In this document: positions 54,640-62,067 of the stretch, piece by piece | Layout: each line of letters begins with the position of its first letter | How positions within the stretch are numbered: the first letter of the stretch is position 1 | DNA from: JAJDFU01 sp964640855 | GTDB lineage: Bacteria; Bacteroidota; Bacteroidia; Chitinophagales; Saprospiraceae | DNA: 64,000 nucleotides | Direction: 5' to 3' | Assembly: GCA_964640855.1 (NCBI GenBank) | Contig: CAZXIX010000009.1 | Location: forward strand, 14,994-78,993 | Notes under the pieces: model-generated | The model's database searches: none | What the model saw: only the letters and a program-made list of their open reading frames with translations | Told to the model about the DNA's origin: nothing | Made by a program: the position numbers and the translations under genes

Positions 54640-55086
54640 CTAATTAAAGGTTAGAGGTTCGGGCTGCTGGGCAGCGTGCGGATGATCCGACCCTTCGTAA
54701 ACGAATAACTTGCGGAACATCTGGCGGCCCAAACGGTTTTTGGGCAGCATCCCTTTCACGGCGAGTTCGATCACCCGGATCGGACGCTTTTGCAGCAGCT
54801 CCCGCGCCGTGGCCGTTTTCTGTCCGCCCGGATAACCGGAATAGGTCTGGTATTCCTTCTGATCCAGTTTCTGGCCGGTGAACCGGACCTTTTCCGCATT
54901 GATCACGATCACATGGTCGCCGCAGTCAACATGCGGAGTGTAGGAAGGCTTGTGCTTGCCACGCAAAATGTGGGCAATCCGGGAGCACATACGGCCTACC
55001 TTTTCCCCTTCGGCATCGATCACAAACCACTTGCGCTCGACCTCCTCATTCTTGGCGGATTTGGTTTTGTAACTTAACGTATCCAC
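54640..55086 (-). CDS. rplM: Ribosomal protein L13
   Basis: A 148-residue L13 protein, first gene of the operon: RKWFVIDAEGEKVGRMCSRIAHILRGKHKPSYTPHVDCGDHVIVINAEKVRFTGQK is typical, followed by GMLPKNRLGRQMFRKLFVYEGSDHPHAAQQPE. A good promoter and a structured leader lie upstream. Confidence 0.97.
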   Translation of the reverse strand: MDTLSYKTKSAKNEEVERKWFVIDAEGEKVGRMCSRIAHILRGKHKPSYTPHVDCGDHVIVINAEKVRFTGQKLDQKEYQTYSGYPGGQKTATARELLQKRPIRVIELAVKGMLPKNRLGRQMFRKLFVYEGSDHPHAAQQPEPLTFN

Positions 55087-55104
55087 GTTTTTACTCTTTT
55101 ATTC

Positions 55105-55150
55105 TTGAAAACCGGCTATCGGGCCGCATCCTTTCTATCCTCTTTTTCAA
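55105..55150 (-). promoter_or_regulatory. L13 leader structure (autoregulatory element)
   Basis: The 5' leader of rplM folds into an outer stem TTGAAAA/TTTTCAA (55144-55150 with 55105-55111) enclosing a hairpin CGGC/GCCG (55123-55126 with 55113-55116). Its place and form fit the L13 leader motif known in Bacteroidia, by which L13 represses its own operon. Match by eye only. Confidence 0.6.
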
Positions 55151-55160
55151 AAGGCGAGTG

Positions 55161-55191
55161 CAAAGGTACCTTTAATCCGGGCAATAGCCAA
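55161..55191 (-). promoter_or_regulatory. Promoter of the rplM operon
   Basis: On the minus strand TTG (55189-55191), exactly 20 bases, then TACCTTTG (55161-55168), a perfect -33/-7 Bacteroidota promoter. The start site would be near 55155, giving a leader of about 70 bases. Confidence 0.85.
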
Positions 55192-55294
55192 GTGTTTCTG
55201 TGAAAAAAATCCACCTCCTTTTTTATAACCTCCTGAAAAACAGGTAAAATTTCGCACACTTTTTAAAGCAGGCCTCACCAACCCCCTTTTTCCC

Positions 55295-56479
55295 TCATGC
55301 GCTTTTCTTCGTTCGAAAGGAGATCAGAAAGAAAATACCGGCTCCGATCCCGAAGGATGCAGGCACCCACCAGATAGGGGTCCAGTTGTGGGAGCCGTCG
55401 GCCAGGGTAAAGGCATTGACCACCTCTCCCGCCAGGTAAGAACCGATCCAGGCCATGAAACCCAGGGTCAGCAGCGAAATGAAGCCCTGCGCCGTATTCC
55501 GGAGTCCCCGGGGCATCTGCTCGTCGATCCAGATCTGGGAGGCCAGTATGCTGAAATTAAAGGCAGGGCCGTGCAACAGGATCCCGGCTGCGATCAGCCA
55601 GGCCAGCCCGCCGGTATTTCCATAGGCGAAGCACAGGTAGCGCAGCCCCCAGGAGAACAGGCCCAGCGCAATGAGCCATTTGAAGCGGAGGCGATGAAGG
55701 AAGAAAGGCATGGCCAGCATCACCGCGATCTCTGCCATCTGCCCGGTTGACATGAGGCCGGCCGGATAGGGCGCTCCCAGTTCGGTCAGATACGGATTGA
55801 GAAAGCTGTAGTAAAAGGCTCCCGGCACCGCGATCAGCCCCAGGCAGATAAACAGGGTAGCGATGTTCCGCTGGCGGAAAAGTACTTTCAGCTCCGGGCC
55901 AAAGATCGCTTCCCAGCCTTTCCGCCCTTGACTGCCCATGGGAGGCGTATGGGGCAAGACGAAGGCGAACAAGCCCAAAGCAATCGAGCCAGCAGCCGCC
56001 AGCCGCATGGGATAGGGAGTAGGCTCCCACCCCAGCAAGGAGACCAGAATACCGGCAACCACCCAGCCCAGGGTGCCCCATACCCGCACCCGCGGGTAAT
56101 CCTTGCGCGGCGTCTTGAGGTGATACAAACTGACCGCATTGGCCAGGGACGTACTGGGCATGTACAAAAGCGTATAAAGCACCAGCACCGGAAAAAAGAT
56201 CGCAAAAGGCTTGATGAAGGAAGTCAGGAAGATCAATACGCCCCCAAGCAGATTGGCTACGATCAGCAGGCGATTGGCCGGAAAGCGTTGGTCGGCAACC
56301 CGCCCCAGCAAAAAGGGAGTGATCGTGGCGCCAATGGCTGTGCTCGTGTACACGATCCCGACCTCCCTCCCATTGTAGTCGAGTACGTTGAGCAGATAGG
56401 TCCCCAGAGTTACCATCCAACTGCCCCAGATGAAATACTGGAGGAAGTAGAGTATCGAAAGCTTGGTTCTTCGGCCCAT
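55295..56479 (-). CDS. MFS nucleoside transporter (NupG-like)
   Basis: A 394-residue inner-membrane protein with about twelve hydrophobic segments. LSILYFLQYFIWGSWMVTLGTYL at the start and YTSTAIGATITPFLLGRVADQRF are typical of the nucleoside:H+ symporter group; RVWGTLGWVVAGILVSLLG follows. The C-terminal WTPIWWVPASFGIGAGIFFLISF ends the family pattern. It stands alone between the rplM operon and the DUF2807 gene. Nucleoside specificity is by family. Confidence 0.9.
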   Translation of the reverse strand: MGRRTKLSILYFLQYFIWGSWMVTLGTYLLNVLDYNGREVGIVYTSTAIGATITPFLLGRVADQRFPANRLLIVANLLGGVLIFLTSFIKPFAIFFPVLVLYTLLYMPSTSLANAVSLYHLKTPRKDYPRVRVWGTLGWVVAGILVSLLGWEPTPYPMRLAAAGSIALGLFAFVLPHTPPMGSQGRKGWEAIFGPELKVLFRQRNIATLFICLGLIAVPGAFYYSFLNPYLTELGAPYPAGLMSTGQMAEIAVMLAMPFFLHRLRFKWLIALGLFSWGLRYLCFAYGNTGGLAWLIAAGILLHGPAFNFSILASQIWIDEQMPRGLRNTAQGFISLLTLGFMAWIGSYLAGEVVNAFTLADGSHNWTPIWWVPASFGIGAGIFFLISFRTKKSA

Positions 56480-56600
56480 ATGAAGGGCTCAAAGATAGAA
56501 GAGCCGAAAAATGTAGAATGTAAAATTTAAACTGTAAAAGTAACAACGAGTAGTCTTGGCTTCTTCTGTCCTTTTACATTCAAACGGACCTGGCCGATCC

Positions 56601-57278
56601 TCAAAAATCATTGATGCTCCCCGCCACCCCGCTGTCGGTCTCCAATTCTACCGGATTTCCTTTGTAGTAGATCGAGCCGCCCATGTGAGCGGAGGCTTTG
56701 AGTTTTTCGTAGGCTTTCACGTAGGCCTCGCCGCCGGTATTGGCTTTGGCTTCCAGACGATCTACCTCCAGATCATATCCGTGATACTGACCGCCCGTGT
56801 TTACTTTCACCCGCTGCGCAAATACCTTCCCGGAAAGCGTCACTTCGGCACCTTCGGTCACGTAGGTCTCCAGGCGATCGGCCTCGACCTCCAGTTCGAC
56901 CCGGGCGCCCGTGGTGCCTTCCAATTTGATCTCTTCGGCGACCAGCGGCCGGTCGGCCTCCAGTTGGGCCCCGGCGTGCACCCACAATTCATCGAGCCGA
57001 TCGTAAACGATCACCACCTGTATCGGCTGCTCTTCCCAATCCTTCACCTTAGGCACCAACCGCAGACTAAGCTTGCCATTCTCAACCTTGATCCGGAAAC
57101 GCTCCGGTAAAAATGCATGGTTAGGAAGCTCCAGGCGGGGCGATTCGCCTTGTACCAGCCGCACCTCCAGGCTGCCGAACATAGAAACCTTGTGAAAAGG
57201 ACCCAACTCCTGGCTGTATTGGGCCGGAAGCACGAAAGGAAGAACTGACAGACAAATAAGTAACAGGATATTTTTCAT
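56601..57278 (-). CDS. DUF2807 (head GIN) domain protein
   Basis: A 225-residue exported protein (signal peptide to about LPAQ) that forms a repetitive beta solenoid: strands such as LEVRLVQGESPRLELP, LDELWVHAGAQLEAD, IKLEGTTGARVELEVEADRLETYVTEGAEVTLSGKV and RLEAKANTGGEAYVKAYEKLKASAHMGGSIYYKG repeat with about 20-residue spacing, as in the DUF2807/GIN domain. Function unknown; usually periplasmic. Start at the ATG 57278. Confidence 0.9.
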   Translation of the reverse strand: MKNILLLICLSVLPFVLPAQYSQELGPFHKVSMFGSLEVRLVQGESPRLELPNHAFLPERFRIKVENGKLSLRLVPKVKDWEEQPIQVVIVYDRLDELWVHAGAQLEADRPLVAEEIKLEGTTGARVELEVEADRLETYVTEGAEVTLSGKVFAQRVKVNTGGQYHGYDLEVDRLEAKANTGGEAYVKAYEKLKASAHMGGSIYYKGNPVELETDSGVAGSINDF

Positions 57279-57687
57279 GTCAATGCTTTTAGAGTTCACG
57301 AATGGACTTTTATTTGGCTTCTTGCGTTCGTTTCGCTGGGTCAGTGATGTTCATGGCCAGCACCATGAGCTTTGCGGCTATGACACTCACCGAATAGATG
57401 CCGCATCATACCCCATACCCCTATCGTGCCGCTACACCATCTTCTGTTCCTCCGCTAATCAATTTTTGCAATCTTTGTGGCTTTCGGAGAACAAGCTGAA
57501 TTCAAGGAAAAAGGCACGTTAAAACGAAAGATTCTGGAAATGCGGGACAGTGGTTAGGTGGTTGAGTGGTTAAGCGATTACCCTAAATGACTGCATTTCC
57601 ATGAGACCTGTTCGAAAGCGAAGGAGTCTTTCGGTGGCTCCACAAGGCTTGCCCGGAATTTATTTCGCACACATTCAGACACCAGCT
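57279..57687. other. Intergenic region before glyS
   Basis: About 400 bases between the divergent DUF2807 and glyS genes. It holds only the octamer repeat described separately. No T-box or other riboswitch was recognised, and the best -7 match (AATCTTTG at 57470) lacks a partner. Confidence 0.5.
57550..57573. repeat. Octamer tandem repeat
   Basis: Three consecutive 8-base units GTGGTTAG, GTGGTTGA, GTGGTTAA, then a degraded GCGATTAC. Confidence 0.75.
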
Positions 57688-59241
57688 ATGTCTTCATCGG
57701 CCGACGCATTCAAGAAACTGATCGCCCACTGCAAGGAATACGGATTCATCTATCAATCCAGCGAGATCTACGATGGTCTGGCTGCCGTATATGATTACGG
57801 CCCCTATGGTTCTTTGCTGAAAAACAACATCCGGGAGTATTGGTGGCGCTCCATGGTGCAACTGCACGAAAACATAGTCGGCATCGACAGCGCCATTTTC
57901 ATGCACCCGCGCACCTGGAAGGCTTCCGGCCACGTAGATGCCTTTAACGATCCCCTGATCGACAACAAGGACAGTAAGAAACGCTACCGGGCTGATGTGC
58001 TGATCGAGGACCACATGGCCAAAATCGAGGGCAAACTCAACAAGGAGATCGACAAGGCCCGCAAGCGGTTCAAAGACGATTTCGATCAAGACAAGTTCGT
58101 AGCCGAGCATCCCAGGGCCGTCAAGTACGCTGCCGAGATGGAAGCCATTCGCAATCGCCTGGCCACGGCCATGACCGACGGCAACCTGGAGGAGTTGAAA
58201 GCCATGATCGACGAATACGAGATCGCCGATCCCGATACGGGTTCCCGCAACTGGACGGAAGTGCGGCAGTTCAACCTGATGTTCAACACCCAGTTGGGCA
58301 ACATCGCCGGTGAAGAGGGCAAGCTCTACCTGCGACCGGAGACCGCCCAGGGCATCTTCGTCAACTTCCTGAACGTACAGAAGACCACCCGGCAGAAGAT
58401 CCCCTTCGGCATCGCCCAGATCGGCAAGGCCTTCCGCAATGAGATCGTCGCCCGGCAGTTCATCTTCCGCATGCGCGAATTCGAGCAGATGGAAATGCAA
58501 TACTTCGTGCGCCCCGGCGAGGAGATGAAGTGGTACGAATACTGGAAGGATGCCCGCATCAGATGGCACAAAGCCCTAGGCATGCCGGAGGGAAAACTCC
58601 GACTGCACGATCACGACAATCTCGCGCATTACGCCAACGCGGCCGCCGATATCGAGTTCGAGTTCCCCTTTGGCTTCAAGGAGCTCGAGGGCATTCACAG
58701 CCGGACGGATTTCGATCTGGGCGCCCACCAGGAATTCTCCGGCAAGAAATTGCAATACTTCGATCCCGATCTGCAGGATTCCTACGTGCCCTATGTGGTG
58801 GAAACCTCCATCGGTTGCGACCGCATGTTCCTGGCCGTCATGAGCCAGGCTTTACAGACGGAAGAGGTAGCCGGCCAGGGGGGCAAGACCCGCGTCCGGG
58901 AAGTACTCAAGATCCATCCGGCGCTGGCGCCCATCAAGTGTACGGTGATCCCGCTCAAGCGCAATGAGGAAGGCTTGGTCAGCAAGGCCCGCGACATCTT
59001 CAACGAATTGCGTTTTTCCTTCGACTGCCAATACGACGATACGGGCAGCATCGGCAAGCTCTACGCCCGCCAGGATGCCATCGGTACGCCCTACTGCGTC
59101 ACGGTCGATTTTGAAACCCTGGAAGACGATACCGTCACCATTCGCGAGCGCGACAGCCTGGAGCAGGAACGCGTGCCGATCAGCCAGTTGGAGCAGATCG
59201 TGCGGGAGCGGGTGGATATGAGCCGGTTGTTGAAGGGGTAG
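57688..59241 (+). CDS. glyS: Glycyl-tRNA synthetase (dimeric type)
   Basis: A 517-residue class II synthetase of the single-chain alpha2 type. Motif 1-like FIYQSSEIYDGLAAVYDYGPYG, motif 2 with FGIAQIGKAFRNEIVARQFIFRMREFEQMEMQYF and motif 3 with YVVETSIGCDRMFLAVM are present, and the C-terminal anticodon-binding domain (IKCTVIPLKRNEEGLVSKARDIFNELR) is complete. The ATG at 57688 gives the family N-terminus; the frame extends to 57601. Confidence 0.96.
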   Translation: MSSSADAFKKLIAHCKEYGFIYQSSEIYDGLAAVYDYGPYGSLLKNNIREYWWRSMVQLHENIVGIDSAIFMHPRTWKASGHVDAFNDPLIDNKDSKKRYRADVLIEDHMAKIEGKLNKEIDKARKRFKDDFDQDKFVAEHPRAVKYAAEMEAIRNRLATAMTDGNLEELKAMIDEYEIADPDTGSRNWTEVRQFNLMFNTQLGNIAGEEGKLYLRPETAQGIFVNFLNVQKTTRQKIPFGIAQIGKAFRNEIVARQFIFRMREFEQMEMQYFVRPGEEMKWYEYWKDARIRWHKALGMPEGKLRLHDHDNLAHYANAAADIEFEFPFGFKELEGIHSRTDFDLGAHQEFSGKKLQYFDPDLQDSYVPYVVETSIGCDRMFLAVMSQALQTEEVAGQGGKTRVREVLKIHPALAPIKCTVIPLKRNEEGLVSKARDIFNELRFSFDCQYDDTGSIGKLYARQDAIGTPYCVTVDFETLEDDTVTIRERDSLEQERVPISQLEQIVRERVDMSRLLKG

Positions 59242-59263
59242 TTTCGGTGCTCAGTTTTAAGGG

Positions 59264-59297
59264 TTCGATGCTCAAGGAGTACCCATTGAGCATCGAA
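59264..59297. repeat. Perfect 12-bp inverted repeat after glyS
   Basis: TTCGATGCTCAA and TTGAGCATCGAA separated by ten bases. No T-run follows on either strand, so it is not a classical terminator, but it may protect the 3' end of glyS mRNA. Confidence 0.7.
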
Positions 59298-59316
59298 AAC
59301 TCAAAACCCGCATATT

Positions 59317-59369
59317 CCGCTCACCGCCCTCCGTTGATACCTCCCATTCGCCATCAGCGGCAACATCTC
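59317..59369 (+). repeat. 53-bp direct repeat, left copy
   Basis: Matches 61961-62013 in 45 of 53 bases by hand alignment, same orientation. In the right copy CCGCT and AGCGG form a small hairpin. The two copies enclose the accessory genes between glyS and the polymerase gene. Confidence 0.8.
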
Positions 59370-59419
59370 TACTGGAAAGGGAGACCATTTTCAAACAGAA
59401 TCTCCAAATTTCGTGATCA

Positions 59420-59451
59420 TAATCGAAAAAAAACCGTTATTTTTTCGATTA
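59420..59451. repeat. Inverted repeat upstream of the AAA/DUF4143 gene
   Basis: TAATCGAAAAAA and TTTTTTCGATTA are perfect 12-base arms around eight bases, 14 bases before the start codon. Could be an operator or a structural element in the leader. Confidence 0.7.
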
Positions 59452-59464
59452 CAATCGCAAAAAA

Positions 59465-60604
59465 TTGATTTTTCGCTTTCTGACAACAAGCATTCGGAAC
59501 CGTTTAAACACGGGAAAAGCCATCATTCTGCTGGGGCCCAGGCAATGCGGAAAGACAACCCTGTTGAAATCGATTTTTGAAAAAGGCGAAGAAGTCCTGT
59601 GGCTCAACGGAGATGACCCCGAAACGCTTTTTTTGCTGGACCAAATCACCACCGCCCGTTGGAGACAGCTGCTTCGTGGAAAAAAAACGCTCATTCTGGA
59701 CGAAGCGCAACGGATTGCCGATATCGGTCTGAAGTTAAAACTCGTGACGGACCAGCTACCGGAAATTCAGGTGGTCGCATCCGGCTTCTCCGCTTTAGAA
59801 CTGGCCAACCGGATCAATGAGCCGCTCACCGGTAGAAAGTGGGAATATCTATTGTATCCGCTGTCCTTCCCGGAAATGGTCGACCATCATGGATTGTTGG
59901 AAGAACGTCGTATGCTGCCCCAGCGGCTCATCTTCGGATACTATCCGGAAGTGGTCACCCACTCAGCAGATGCTCAAAACCTTTTAAATCAACTGACAGA
60001 CAGTTACCTGTACAAAGACATCCTCACCTGGGACCGAATTCGAAAACCAGAGAAGATCGTGCGCCTACTCCAGGCCATTTCCTTTCAGCTCGGTCAGGAG
60101 GTGTCTTTCCACGAGTTGGGCCAACTGACCGATCTCGACAGCCAAACGGTCGAAAACTATATCCGCCTGCTGGAACAAGCATTCATTATTTATCGCCTGC
60201 CTCCCCTATCGCGCAACCTGCGGAAAGAACTCAAGACCAAGCGGAAGATTTACTTCTTTGACAATGGCATCCGCAATGCGGTAATCGCGCAATTCCAACC
60301 GATAGAACTACGCCAGGATATCGGAGCTCTCTGGGAAAACTGGTTTCTCAGCGAACGCTTGAAGTGGCTCGCCTATCAGCAAGTCCCCTCCAACCGTTTT
60401 TTCTGGCGGACCCAGGATCAACAAGAGATCGATTACATCGAGGAACGCAATGGTTTTTTTCATGCCTATGAGCTGAAATGGAACCCCAGGGCCAAGGTCC
60501 GCTTCTCCAAAACCTTTACGAATGCCTACCCGGAGCATACGACCCAGGTCGTCCACCGGGACAATTTTGATGAATTTTTGCTGGCAGAGAATGTGGATAG
60601 ATGA
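59465..60604 (+). CDS. AAA ATPase with DUF4143
   Basis: A 379-residue protein of the common AAA_14/DUF4143 type. Walker A (GPRQCGKTTLLKSI) lies near residue 25 and Walker B (LILDEAQRI) near 80; the C-terminal DUF4143 has YLYKDILTWDRIRKPEKIVRLLQAISFQLGQEVSFHELGQLT, IYFFDNGIRNAVIAQF and a nuclease-like VDYIEE/AYELKW pattern (IDYIEERNGFFHAYELKW). The start codon is TTG; no ATG is in frame near it. These genes move often and are of unclear function. It lies in the repeat-bounded patch. Confidence 0.88.
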   Translation: MIFRFLTTSIRNRLNTGKAIILLGPRQCGKTTLLKSIFEKGEEVLWLNGDDPETLFLLDQITTARWRQLLRGKKTLILDEAQRIADIGLKLKLVTDQLPEIQVVASGFSALELANRINEPLTGRKWEYLLYPLSFPEMVDHHGLLEERRMLPQRLIFGYYPEVVTHSADAQNLLNQLTDSYLYKDILTWDRIRKPEKIVRLLQAISFQLGQEVSFHELGQLTDLDSQTVENYIRLLEQAFIIYRLPPLSRNLRKELKTKRKIYFFDNGIRNAVIAQFQPIELRQDIGALWENWFLSERLKWLAYQQVPSNRFFWRTQDQQEIDYIEERNGFFHAYELKWNPRAKVRFSKTFTNAYPEHTTQVVHRDNFDEFLLAENVDR

Positions 60605-60640
60605 AAATCTGCCTTCGCGTACCGCTCACCATACCCAAGA

Positions 60641-60859
60641 TCAGGCCGCTTCTTCCTGGATTTGAACTTTGATCTGGAAATCCAGAAGTAAATTCGCGAG
60701 TTCTTCCACAAATCGGCCCTTCATTTCCTCGTATTGACGAATCATACTTACCTCACCCGACTCTTCCTGATGAAAAGCGATCATTTGATTTAATTTATCC
60801 AGTTGCTCCAGGATATCGGAGATGCGGGATATGTTTTCTTTCAATTGCACTTTAATCAT
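60641..60859 (-). CDS. Small coiled-coil protein
   Basis: A 72-residue protein with a heptad-like pattern throughout (VQLKENISRISDILEQLDKLNQMIAFHQEE, then MIRQYEEMKGRFVEELANLLLDFQIKV). No signal or family recognised. The strand is opposite to the ATPase gene and the same as the GIY-YIG gene upstream, 125 bases away. Confidence 0.55.
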   Translation of the reverse strand: MIKVQLKENISRISDILEQLDKLNQMIAFHQEESGEVSMIRQYEEMKGRFVEELANLLLDFQIKVQIQEEAA

Positions 60860-60984
60860 GACGCATTCATTTACGGCCAAAGCTTAACTCAATGAAACCT
60901 TTCGGAAACCTTTTTCTCGCCCTATTCATTCTGGTTTGGGAAAAGAGGCTTCTTCAATATACCCAATCGTAATCCGATTGCACT

Positions 60985-61845
60985 CTAGTTTTTTAATGAC
61001 TCAAACTCCTTTAAGGAGGTTCCATCTTTAAGTTTCCACTCCGTCAGTCCATTGGCATTTCGTCCCATAACCATTGTGGCCGCTGTAGAAGGACTAGAAA
61101 ACAAATAGTCTTCGGAAAACTCTAACAGGCCATTATTTTCGACTAGAACTCCGGATTGAATTAATCCATCCCTAAGCTGATGGAAATTATTTGTTAAAGA
61201 AGGAACCGTTGAATCTGCTGCTTTTGATCCTTTCAAAACGACAAAGCCATCCGAACTTTGTTCACCAACAGCATCGGCCCCTCTAGCTGCTTTTATGTAA
61301 AATGTTTCTTTTTCTTTTTGAAGAAGGCTTTTAATCTCTCTCTTTTCCTCGAAAACCTTGTGCCCAAGCGTATTGACTAAAATCTTAATATTTTGAAGAA
61401 ACTCTTCCATTTCGGCTCTATCAGATTCGGCAATGGAAGATTGGGTTGGGGTTGAATTGTTTGCTATTTGATACCGGTTAACGTTTTTTGACAATTCAAA
61501 CAGCCGATTCTCCAAATATTTAATGTGAGCTTTATTCAAATTTTCGTCTTTACTGATAAATGTGATCGCTTCTGTCCAGAAGTCTTTTTGCTTTAAATGT
61601 TGATTGAGTCTTTTAATCACAGTTTCAGCTTCACCAATATATACAAGGTCTTTACCGAATTCATCTCTTCCAAAAAGAAGGTAAACTCCAGGATTAGTCA
61701 GGTCTGGCCGGTCTGAACAATCCTTCACCTTAATTCGCGGGATTTTATAGGCTTTTCCAGTCCAATTAGACAGCTCACAGGCCATCCTTCCACTGGGCTC
61801 CCCGTCTATAAGAAATAACTTAATGGTTTTGCCAAACCTGCTCAT
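60985..61845 (-). CDS. GIY-YIG nuclease-like protein with DUF4357
   Basis: A 286-residue protein. The first half holds a GIY-YIG-type core: GVYLLFGRDEFGKDLVYIGEAETVIKRLNQH, the catalytic Arg and a Glu in the following helix (KYLENRLFEL). The C-terminal part is DUF4357: FVVLKGSKAADS, then LFSSPSTAATMVMGRNANGLTEWKLKDGTSLKE. Base composition is visibly richer in A and T than the surrounding genes, suggesting recent transfer. Such proteins are often accessory genes in defence or mobile contexts; no partner restriction gene is seen here. Confidence 0.9.
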   Translation of the reverse strand: MSRFGKTIKLFLIDGEPSGRMACELSNWTGKAYKIPRIKVKDCSDRPDLTNPGVYLLFGRDEFGKDLVYIGEAETVIKRLNQHLKQKDFWTEAITFISKDENLNKAHIKYLENRLFELSKNVNRYQIANNSTPTQSSIAESDRAEMEEFLQNIKILVNTLGHKVFEEKREIKSLLQKEKETFYIKAARGADAVGEQSSDGFVVLKGSKAADSTVPSLTNNFHQLRDGLIQSGVLVENNGLLEFSEDYLFSSPSTAATMVMGRNANGLTEWKLKDGTSLKEFESLKN

Positions 61846-61960
61846 TCTATGAAATCCTTTGAGTGACGTTATTTGCTAAAATATAACTTACTAAGCCAAA
61901 TGGACTTTCACAGCACATTAAAAAGCTGGATGAGGCTCACCGTCAACCCTCCTTCGCCCA

Positions 61961-62013
61961 CCGCTCTCCACCCTCCGTTAGTACCTCCCATCCGCTACCA
62001 GCGGCAGCATCTC
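61961..62013 (+). repeat. 53-bp direct repeat, right copy
   Basis: Second copy of the repeat at 59317-59369. The hairpin CCGCTACCAGCGG is perfect here. It lies about 50 bases from the polymerase gene's stop. Confidence 0.8.
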
Positions 62014-62067
62014 CATACTGACGATCCTGGCGCGACTACGTCGGTCCGTATGTCAGCATGAATTTGT

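Noticed and set aside
57279..57687. Possible T-box before glyS
   Set aside because: No T-box sequence or terminator/antiterminator pair was seen, and the element is not typical of Bacteroidota.
59465..61845. Defence island with restriction or CRISPR function
   Set aside because: Only one ATPase of a common mobile family and one GIY-YIG/DUF4357 gene are present; no methylase, helicase or effector gene supports a defence system.
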